IMG/VR virus record: IMGVR_UViG_3300043122_000070
Span: 1 to 22,388 of that record
Reading direction: 5' to 3' (one strand)
Source: a virus
DNA: 22,388 nucleotides
The notes under the pieces are model-generated. The model searched no databases. It saw only the letters and a program-made list of their open reading frames with translations, and was not told the origin of the DNA. Within the stretch, counting starts at the first letter, position 1. Each line of letters begins with the position of its first letter. Positions 14,482 to 20,062 of the stretch are shown piece after piece. A program made the position numbers and the translations under genes.

Positions 14482-14723
14482 TTGGAATCCTCCTCATGAA
14501 TCGGATAGTATTTATCCTCGTGAAGTTCAATACGTGTAACAAGTTCTTCGAAGCGTGCTTCTTGGTCGCTATCAAGCTCACCAACCTTATCAAACAGCAG
14601 CGATAGTTCCTGCAAGTCTTCGATGTAACGTTGCTCTTCAAGCATCTTCAAAGCTTTCTCTCTGGCAGACTTGATAGATTCTGGAGACATTCCAGCTCGT
14701 AAGTCTTGATATGATTTAGTCAT
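14478..14723 (-). CDS. First gene of the leftward block, 81 aa
   Basis: A charged helical protein. The ATG at 14723 has AGGAGGT at good spacing; an in-frame ATG 29 codons upstream lies inside the promoter and lacks an SD. It is the promoter-proximal gene of the block and probably among the earliest expressed. It has a short similarity to the next gene (xALxMLEEQ). Function is unknown. Confidence 0.76.
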   Translation of the reverse strand: MTKSYQDLRAGMSPESIKSAREKALKMLEEQRYIEDLQELSLLFDKVGELDSDQEARFEELVTRIELHEDKYYPIHEEDSK

Positions 14724-14785
14724 CAGTCTACCTCCTGTAAAGTTTCTTTTGAATATCTTGTTGGCTCCCCCAAGCCAGTAGATGT

Positions 14786-14815
14786 ATCTTATCAAAGGTG
14801 AGCACTCCATGTCAA
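14786..14815 (-). promoter_or_regulatory. Main leftward sigma-70 promoter
   Basis: Leftward TTGACA (14810-14815), an 18-nt spacer and TAAGAT (14786-14791), 60 nt upstream of the first leftward gene. A second leftward candidate, TTGACA at 15100-15105 with TAGACT at 15076-15081, lies further upstream. Confidence 0.65.
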
Positions 14816-14841
14816 CACCTTTTTGGGATTACTTGGTAGTT

Positions 14842-14940
14842 TCTGTAGGGATGCTGTCCGACGACAGGACATCTACGATGCTACCTCGGTGTATAAGGGA
14901 CTCTTCAAGGAGGGAGGAGATGATGATATGTCATCCTCCC
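14842..14940. repeat. Structured repeat element, copy B
   Basis: It has the same architecture as copy A at 598-697. It holds TCTGTAG, hairpin CTGTC-CGAC-GACAG (14854-14867), hairpin CATC-TAC-GATG (14870-14880), the identical box GGTGTATAAGGGA (14888-14900), and a hairpin with arms GGGAGGA/TCCTCCC (14912-14918 and 14934-14940). The second stem is CATC/GATG here and GCCC/GGGC in copy A. Confidence 0.6.
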
Positions 14941-15129
14941 GTCTTAGGAGCTATGCTTGACAGGAAAGATCAACAGGAAGTTACTCAGTAGCTCGCTTGA
15001 CTGTCTGTTGAGCATCTGTCAGAGTCCCTACTTCAGGATGATCCTTCATCCAACGTGGCCAAGGCGAAGCCGTGTAGTCTACCTAGTAACTACTACGCTT
15101 GTCAAGGAAAATAAATTATCAAAAGGGTG

Positions 15130-15159
15130 TTGACATTTTCAAGCTCTCGTACTCATAAT
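15130..15159 (+). promoter_or_regulatory. Rightward sigma-70 promoter
   Basis: TTGACA (15130-15135), an 18-nt spacer and CATAAT (15154-15159, five of six). The predicted start lies just before the palindrome TACTATATAGTA (15170-15181), a plausible operator position. Confidence 0.55.
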
Positions 15160-15328
15160 ACTTAATAGATACTATATAGTAACTAAAGAGCTTTACTAAG
15201 TAGACTACCTAGTAGTTATTAAGTTCTCTATCTATATTCTATTAAGCTTAGTAGTTACTACAGAGTAGCTCTACAGAGTATCTCTACAGGATGCTCAAGA
15301 GGTACTCAAAAGAAACCCTAAAAAGGGC

Positions 15329-15358
15329 TTGACAGGAAGGGGCAATCTTTGAGATAAT
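15329..15358 (+). promoter_or_regulatory. Rightward sigma-70 promoter with extended -10
   Basis: TTGACA (15329-15334), an 18-nt spacer and GATAAT (15353-15358) preceded by TGA, giving an extended -10. It lies 67 nt upstream of the first rightward gene. Confidence 0.7.
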
Positions 15359-15425
15359 CCATCTACGGATTCAGGAAGATCTCCCCCAAGGCTCCTGAAG
15401 ACAAACCAAACACGAGGAGGACACC

Positions 15426-15632
15426 ATGAACGATACAATGGCTATCCAGCACATCGACGAGGTAGGACGCTTCGGGATTCCTCGGAGCTTAGCTTGGAAG
15501 GAAGACCACTGGGTATCCACTTCAGGGAGTCCGGTACGATCCTCCGAGTATTCAGCTACGAATCAAGTCTCTCTGATGATCCGTTCAGCAGTCCTTGAGA
15601 CTGACAAGATCCTCCTGAGAATGACTCGATAG
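15426..15632 (+). CDS. Hypothetical protein, 68 aa
   Basis: A small soluble protein of mixed composition and unknown function. GAGGAGG lies six bases before the ATG, and a good promoter sits upstream, so expression is likely. It is the first gene of the rightward block. Confidence 0.72.
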   Translation: MNDTMAIQHIDEVGRFGIPRSLAWKEDHWVSTSGSPVRSSEYSATNQVSLMIRSAVLETDKILLRMTR

Positions 15633-15775
15633 GTTTACTAGGCAATCTGAGAGCTAGAAACGACGAAAAACACCTTACCCTATACCAACACCCTACCTAG
15701 CCTCTAAAAACGATTTGAGGCACTTTAAAGCACGCAAACGGAGGGTTAAGAGACGACATACGAGGAGCACATCTG

Positions 15776-16159
15776 ATGACAGACGAAAAGAAGAGCACAG
15801 CAGGCAAAGGATACAACCACCAATCCGCTATCCAGCACACCCCTGTAGAGATTCCTGAAGGAGTGACTAAGGAGCAATGGAAATGGAAAACTTGGGCATC
15901 ACGCTGTGAATGTTGCAACAAGGCTATCCGGCTCCCTACAACGGAGACCAACAAGATCACCAAGCAGTTTGATCCATTCTGCCGAGAATGCCGTAATGTC
16001 ATCCGAGACGCTGTCAATTATCATGAAGAGGAAGCCGGCGTAATCTATGAAGTCGTCTGGAACAATCCTCATGAGCGTATGGGAGGGGAGCTTGCAGGCG
16101 GCTACGAAGATCCTGAAGATGCCTATCAGGGCGGGGCTTGGAAGCCCACTATGGAGTAG
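15776..16159 (+). CDS. Putative zinc-binding protein, 127 aa
   Basis: Two Cys pairs, CECC (about residues 44-47) and CREC (about 69-72), are spaced like a treble-clef or zinc-ribbon fold with a basic stretch between them. The C-terminal 50 residues are acidic and Gly-rich. This suggests a small nucleic-acid-binding or HNH-like fold, but no HNH catalytic residues are evident. GAGGAG lies ten bases before the ATG. Confidence 0.75.
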   Translation: MTDEKKSTAGKGYNHQSAIQHTPVEIPEGVTKEQWKWKTWASRCECCNKAIRLPTTETNKITKQFDPFCRECRNVIRDAVNYHEEEAGVIYEVVWNNPHERMGGELAGGYEDPEDAYQGGAWKPTME

Positions 16160-16183
16160 TATCAAAAACATAGTCTTGCATAG

Positions 16184-16212
16184 TTGACAAGACACACTAA
16201 GTAGCTTACTAT
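16184..16212 (+). promoter_or_regulatory. Rightward promoter overlapping an inverted repeat
   Basis: TTGACA (16184-16189), a 17-nt spacer and TACTAT (16207-16212). The inverted repeat CTATAC-AGT-GTATAG (16209-16223) overlaps the -10 and start region and could be an operator. Confidence 0.5.
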
Positions 16213-16256
16213 ACAGTGTATAGAGAGCACCAAGGAATATTACAGAGGACTTTGAG

Positions 16257-16466
16257 ATGACTACCGAACAGAAACTTCAAGAGATTACAGAGCTGCTTGA
16301 TCGAGCTAAAGAGTTGATCCAAGAGGCTTACGAGCATCATCTGCTTCCTGATGAAGATTGGCTGAATGCGGCCCGCATGGAAATCTCTCGCGGTCCTCTG
16401 AATGATGTTAAATCCGCCGAGGAGCTACTTCTACCACGAGACATGAAAGGCAACCTCTTCGAATGA
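16257..16466 (+). CDS. Hypothetical protein, 69 aa
   Basis: An acidic helical protein; residues 1-27 (MTTEQKLQEITELLDRAK and onward) look like an amphipathic helix. Function is unknown. AGAGGA precedes the ATG, with its own promoter upstream at 16184-16212. Confidence 0.75.
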   Translation: MTTEQKLQEITELLDRAKELIQEAYEHHLLPDEDWLNAARMEISRGPLNDVKSAEELLLPRDMKGNLFE

Positions 16467-16649
16467 GGCTGACAAGTTAACGGCATCAAGCGAAGTATCT
16501 TAGCAGCACTATCCAGTACGTCCACGGGGATTGCGATATTCCTCCCGTAAGACCTCGGGGCGTACACTTCGGAGAATGCTTGTGAGGATGCTACAAAGCT
16601 TAGATTAACGCATGGCCTTCAGCGTAGCCGGAAATGGAGGCCACTTAGA
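16467..16649. other. Gap before the tRNA cluster
   Basis: No supported gene. It contains short possible stems (GGCC/GGCC around 16613-16642), but nothing I can assign. It is probably leader or spacer RNA for the tRNAs. Confidence 0.4.
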
Positions 16650-16726
16650 GCGCCTATGGCTCAACTGGATAGAGCAAGAGTTTTCTAGTCTCTAGGTTGC
16701 AGGTTCGAATCCTGCTAGGCGCGCCA
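16650..16726 (+). tRNA. tRNA-Arg (anticodon TCT)
   Basis: A complete 77-nt cloverleaf. Acceptor GCGCCTA pairs with TAGGCGC. D stem GCTC pairs with GAGC around AACTGGATA. T stem GCAGG pairs with CCTGC around TTCGAAT. The discriminator is G and CCA is encoded. The anticodon loop TTTCTAG places TCT at 16684-16686, reading AGA codons. The lowest anticodon-stem pair (T31-T39) is mismatched. The D arm sequence is typical of tRNA-Arg. Confidence 0.88.
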
Positions 16727-16736
16727 CTTAAGAGTT

Positions 16737-16937
16737 TGCAAGGAAACGTTGCCAATGAGGGGTACAGTAGGCTGTCAGGCTTTGTACAGAGCTTTTCAGG
16801 CGAGCTATCTAGTAATGGGGCAGGTTGTACAACTTGAAGGATGCACACGTAGTAACTTTGGATTGGGGTGAGGCCCAACTATTCTACGCTCTCTCCAACA
16901 AGATGCCGTTGGTTCGAATCCAGCACGTTTCCTTGTA
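16737..16937 (+). ncRNA. Large tRNA-like structured element
   Basis: A proper T arm, GTTGG-TTCGAAT-CCAGC (16908-16924), abuts the 3' strand of an acceptor-like helix without a linker, as in real tRNAs. That helix pairs 16737-16749 with 16925-16937 over 13 positions (one G-U), far longer than 7 bp. T occupies position 8. A D-like arm with GCC/GGC follows. The interior is about 190 nt instead of about 75 and includes a long hairpin, TTGGGGTGAG (16863-16872) with CTCTCTCCAA (16889-16898). No convincing anticodon arm, no CCA and no group I core was found. It could be a degenerate tRNA with an insertion or a tRNA mimic. Confidence 0.4.
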
Positions 16938-16957
16938 AACTCCACTAAGCATCTAAC

Positions 16958-17032
16958 GGGCCTTTAGCTCAATGGGAGAGCGGTCAGCTCATAACTGATT
17001 GGTAGTGAGATCGAAACTCACAAGGCCCACCA
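16958..17032 (+). tRNA. tRNA with CAT anticodon (Met or Ile2)
   Basis: Acceptor GGGCCTT pairs with AAGGCCC, then discriminator A and an encoded CCA. D stem is GCTC/GAGC with a short loop. Anticodon stem GTCAG/CTGAT holds the loop CTCATAA. T stem is GTGAG/CTCAC. The CAT anticodon fits elongator tRNA-Met or, if lysidinylated, tRNA-Ile for AUA codons; I cannot separate these by eye. It is not a clear initiator. The T loop is ATCGAAA, so the usual T54 is A. Confidence 0.85.
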
Positions 17033-17194
17033 GAGGTGACACCACGTATCACGAGTCTCTATTCCAGAGAGTCTTCACTCCTTTTCCTGATGAGGACTTT
17101 CTGAGCTAGATGACTTGCTAAGCACGAATCTTCCCAAACTAACTAACGGAGATGTGCTGTCGAGGATCTGCTCAACCAACTACTGGAGGAACAC

Positions 17195-17416
17195 ATGACT
17201 AAACAAGATCACATTGAAGATGGCCTACAAGGCTGTGAGCATCTTGATCGGCTTCTTGAGAAGATCACTGAGAAGAGTGTCTCATACGCCACTGGACAGG
17301 AAGAGAGCTTAGGAGCTATTGAGAGTGTCTGGCGAGATTATAAGAAGGCGCTCAAGAGGGTTCGTAAGAATGCTGTGGCTGTGGCCCCTAAAGGAGGTTC
17401 TGATGAAGACTCTTGA
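17195..17416 (+). CDS. Hypothetical protein, 73 aa
   Basis: A charged helical protein with a basic C-terminal segment (KKALKRVRKN). Function is unknown. TGGAGGA precedes the ATG. It overlaps the next gene by 14 nt, and its last codons carry that gene's SD. Confidence 0.76.
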   Translation: MTKQDHIEDGLQGCEHLDRLLEKITEKSVSYATGQEESLGAIESVWRDYKKALKRVRKNAVAVAPKGGSDEDS

Positions 17417-17687
17417 GGATTACGTCCTTCCTTCTGGGTGGGAGTGTAAGAAGTTCGGTACGATACACTATGGAGTTGACCACGAGAAGGGTCAGTTTTC
17501 AGACTTCCACATTCAAGGTGATGGCACTGAAGAGCAATCTATGGACACTGTCGAGGCTATCTTACGAGCGAGCATCACGTATCTTGCAGAGCGCTTAGAT
17601 GAGCGACGTGAGGAGCTGAAGTATGTCCGAGCTAATCCTAACGAGTTCAACTACATCGAGTTTGACAAGGACACTACGGAGGATTGA
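17403..17687 (+). CDS. Hypothetical protein, 94 aa
   Basis: A soluble acidic protein with a beta-rich N-terminal half containing Trp and Tyr and a helical C-terminal half. Not recognised. The ATG at 17403 follows AAAGGAGG; an in-frame upstream start has no SD. Confidence 0.76.
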   Translation: MKTLEDYVLPSGWECKKFGTIHYGVDHEKGQFSDFHIQGDGTEEQSMDTVEAILRASITYLAERLDERREELKYVRANPNEFNYIEFDKDTTED

Positions 17688-17688
17688 C

Positions 17689-17985
17689 ATGCGTTATAAG
17701 ATTACTGAGAAGGTTGGTGATGTAGAGGTAAGTTACGAAGCCTTCACTGTTAAGGGCGCTCACGAGCTTGCTGAGTATCCTTCTAAAAAGGATCTTTCAG
17801 AGTACACTGTGCTGGAGCTTCTTGAGGCTGTGCGTGATAAGTCACGATCTGAAGGAGGTCAATTAGTATTGATGGACGCAGAACAGCGTGTTGGCTACCC
17901 TCAAGGCATCTCTAACTGCAAGGTTATTATGACACTTCTCACAGACAGTTTCAGTGTTGAGGATTTCGAAAGGTTCTACAGATGA
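17689..17985 (+). CDS. Hypothetical protein, 98 aa
   Basis: A soluble protein with a beta-rich start (MRYKITEKVGDVEVSYEAF) and a helical end. Not recognised. The ATG at 17689 follows CGGAGGA. It is closely spaced with the genes on both sides, consistent with one operon. Confidence 0.76.
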   Translation: MRYKITEKVGDVEVSYEAFTVKGAHELAEYPSKKDLSEYTVLELLEAVRDKSRSEGGQLVLMDAEQRVGYPQGISNCKVIMTLLTDSFSVEDFERFYR

Positions 17986-18095
17986 AGACAAGAGCTGAGA
18001 AGCAATTTGAGAGGTTCTGCTGGGCATACCACTCGGCAGTGCTGGCAGGGCACATTACAGAGCTATACGTGATGGCTGTGCTGCTTACTGGCTAG
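17982..18095 (+). CDS. Small protein, 37 aa
   Basis: A 37-codon frame whose ATG overlaps the upstream stop as ATGA. The second half is hydrophobic (HITELYVMAVLLTG) and may insert in a membrane. The SD is weak (AAAGG). It fills the space before a strong terminator, and the overlap supports it being real. Confidence 0.5.
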   Translation: MKTRAEKQFERFCWAYHSAVLAGHITELYVMAVLLTG

Positions 18096-18106
18096 CAAGA
18101 CTATGA

Positions 18107-18136
18107 GGCTCCCTTCGGGGAGCTTCTTTCATTTCT
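18107..18136 (+). terminator. Rho-independent terminator with UUCG loop
   Basis: GCTCCC (18108-18113) and GGGAGC (18118-18123) enclose the very stable TTCG tetraloop, followed by a T-rich tail (TTCTTTCATTT). It ends the small-gene/tRNA transcription unit before the packaging genes. Confidence 0.75.
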
Positions 18137-18257
18137 ATTAAGAACAATCAATGGCAAGAGCTGCTCAGGTTCTTGTTTAGTATCCGCAGAGGATGCTCCT
18201 CAGTGCCCCGTTGAGATCAGCTCACGGGCGTGGGGTTACAGATATTGAGGAGAGATT
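18137..18257. other. Leader of the packaging genes
   Basis: A non-coding stretch between the terminator and the terminase genes. It contains a bulged hairpin, CCCGT-GAG paired with CTC-ACGGG (18207-18230). No clear sigma-70 promoter is visible, so the packaging operon may be read by another promoter type or by read-through. Confidence 0.4.
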
Positions 18258-19148
18258 ATGCAGAACACTAACGAGAGCTTTTGGGTTGACTGGATAGACC
18301 CAGCAGATGACACTTTGAAGTATCTAGCTGTCAGTGCTGCTTCAGGGCACTACTGGACAGATGATACACAAGATCCAAACATTGTTGACGGGTCTCTACT
18401 AGAGATCAAATACACAGAAGAAGACACCATGCAGCAGATTGGTCAGAAGTGGAAGATGCCTAACGGCGGACGCCAGTATGAACGACACAATCTCATCAAA
18501 CACCCTAACGAGCACGCTTGGATTGCTGTGATGAAGCTTCCGAGTGGTGCGCGTACAGAAGACGACAAACTGATTAGAACCTATCAAGCGTTCTGGTCAC
18601 GTAAGTTCAAAAACGTAGTATGCATCTCGAGGATTACTGGCAAGTGTCAAGGTAATCCCACCTTCCAAGATAAAGAGCTTGCAAGAGCCTCTTCAGCAAA
18701 AGCAAAGATTGCTCGTAAGAAGAAACTGGAGACTCTTGAAGCAGCTTCTAAGCGCCTCAACTTCAACCCTGCCGAGCAGCTAATCGCATGGGCACAAGGC
18801 GATGAAGAGAAGCTAAACACACGGCAACCCATTACGAACGCTCAGCGTATTAAGTGCCTTGAGATTCTGGCAGGCTACTCGTGGGCTAAACCGAAACCAG
18901 TTGACCCGATGGCGCTTGAGAAGGCTAAGCAGTCTGAGAACACAGGGCCAACAGTTCACGTTACGCTGCCTAGCAACACTCGTGAGCTATCCCAGCACGT
19001 TATCTCCCATCAGGACTCAGAGAGTCTTGACAAGTACTTCAAAGATGCGTATAAAGAACCTGACGAGGTTCAAGCTGTCAGTGAAGAAGCTGGCGAATAC
19101 GATGAAGAGGCTGGTGGGTTTACACTGCCAGATAACGGGAGGGAATAA
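18258..19148 (+). CDS. Probable terminase small subunit
   Basis: A 296-residue protein directly before the large terminase. The middle segment LNFNPAEQLIAWAQGDEE followed by NAQRIKCLEILAGYSWAKPK resembles the helical region of many phage small terminases (NPxExL...A...L.YxxPK). That region precedes a disordered acidic tail, present here from about residue 225. The N-terminal 130 residues are unlike a classic small terminase and may be an extra domain. The small subunit binds phage DNA at the packaging start site and regulates the large subunit. The call rests on gene order plus this segment. GAGGAGAG precedes the ATG. Confidence 0.6.
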   Translation: MQNTNESFWVDWIDPADDTLKYLAVSAASGHYWTDDTQDPNIVDGSLLEIKYTEEDTMQQIGQKWKMPNGGRQYERHNLIKHPNEHAWIAVMKLPSGARTEDDKLIRTYQAFWSRKFKNVVCISRITGKCQGNPTFQDKELARASSAKAKIARKKKLETLEAASKRLNFNPAEQLIAWAQGDEEKLNTRQPITNAQRIKCLEILAGYSWAKPKPVDPMALEKAKQSENTGPTVHVTLPSNTRELSQHVISHQDSESLDKYFKDAYKEPDEVQAVSEEAGEYDEEAGGFTLPDNGRE

Positions 19149-20062
19149 TGGGAAATACAGAAGCAGTCTACGAACTTTACTGGGTACGGGAGAAACACCA
19201 CACGTCTATCACCAAGGAAGGTTATGTTGGGATCACTTCAACAGGTCTCAGTAATCGCCTAAAATCCCATAAGAGTTCAGCTCTGAAGGGTGAAGGGTGG
19301 ACGTTCCAAGAGAAGATACGTGAGATTGGTCTTGAGAATATGGAGGCCAGTGTAATGTGCGTAGGCTCTTTTGAGTACATTCAAGCGTTGGAGCTGAAGC
19401 TGCGGCCCCACCCTTACATAGGTTGGAACCACGCGAAAGGCGGTGGAGGTCACACTCCAGAGTTTGCGAGAGAGCGGCAGAAGAAGGTCATGGAAGAGAT
19501 GCGCGGGACAGACGCTTGGTATGAGCGTATCGAGAAGTATAAAGAGTCCATGCAGAAGCATTGGGATGACCCAGAGTTCCACGCTAAACGCTCAAAAGCA
19601 CACAAAGAGTCTTGGGTTGGTAACGATGAACGCCGACGTGCTACGTCCGAACGAGCTAAGAAGCTGTGGGAAGACGAGGATTATAAGCAGCGTATGACTG
19701 CCCACACAAAGGCACGCTGGGAAGATCCGGTCTACCGAGAAGAGCGTGTAGCAGAGCTGAAGGATCGTTACAAAGACCCTGCCTACAGAGAGAAGCATAG
19801 TAAGTCAGCTTCGGAGGCTGCAAAGCGGAGATACGCCAACCAACCATGGTGGCATCACCCGAGCTGTAACAAGGTGTCTGCTGAAGTTGCTGACGAAGCT
19901 TATGTACTTTGGAGCACTAACAGGTGGGGCCATAAGCGAGTAGAGAAGGCACTAGGTTTGAAGCTCTACGCACTCGACTCCCTTATAAAACGGTTCCGTA
20001 AAGGGTGGGTTCCTTTAGAAGACCATGAGTGGGTTAAAGAGTTCAAAGGAGGTTCTGAATGA
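19148..20062 (+). CDS. Free-standing GIY-YIG homing endonuclease
   Basis: A 304-residue protein. The N-terminal GIY-YIG domain shows YELYWV, GYVGIT and the catalytic-region Arg in NRLKSHK. It then has ALELKLRP followed by YIGWNHAKGGGG (about residues 80-102), the usual late catalytic Glu and GWN motif. Four short repeats with the theme WxDPxY (HWDDPEF, LWEDEDY, RWEDPVY, RYKDPAY) between about residues 138 and 215 resemble NUMOD3 DNA-binding modules. A helical C-terminus follows. The start overlaps the small terminase stop (TAATG) and the end overlaps the large terminase start (ATGA). The likely role is nicking or cutting DNA of related phages near terL. Confidence 0.88.
   Translation: MGNTEAVYELYWVREKHHTSITKEGYVGITSTGLSNRLKSHKSSALKGEGWTFQEKIREIGLENMEASVMCVGSFEYIQALELKLRPHPYIGWNHAKGGGGHTPEFARERQKKVMEEMRGTDAWYERIEKYKESMQKHWDDPEFHAKRSKAHKESWVGNDERRRATSERAKKLWEDEDYKQRMTAHTKARWEDPVYREERVAELKDRYKDPAYREKHSKSASEAAKRRYANQPWWHHPSCNKVSAEVADEAYVLWSTNRWGHKRVEKALGLKLYALDSLIKRFRKGWVPLEDHEWVKEFKGGSE

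Larger units (their letters stand above)
14816..15425. other. Divergent control region without genes
   Basis: No coding frame is supported over these 610 nt. The stretch separates leftward and rightward blocks and contains structured repeat copy B (14842-14940). It has promoters in both directions, a perfect palindrome TACTATATAGTA (15170-15181), and a 12-bp inverted pair, TAGTAACTACTA (15084-15095) with TAGTAGTTACTA (15249-15260). A diverged direct repeat, GTAG-CTACCTAGTA, occurs at 15074 and 15200. These are candidate operators; an origin is possible but not shown. Confidence 0.6.

Noticed and set aside
15697-16195. Two minus-strand frames opposite the zinc-binding gene
   Set aside because: They are shadows of the coding plus strand and have no SD.
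16654-16878. 74-codon minus-strand frame
   Set aside because: It is antisense to tRNA-Arg and the tRNA-like element; its sequence is simply the complement of the tRNA.
16760-16907. Group I intron inside the tRNA-like element
   Set aside because: No R (CAGAGACTA) or S (TAGTCC) core sequences and no P1 with a splice-site U-G; the insert is shorter than a minimal group I intron.
17085-17140. CTGATGAG resembling a hammerhead ribozyme core
   Set aside because: The matching GAAA box and flanking stems are missing; only CGAAT occurs downstream.
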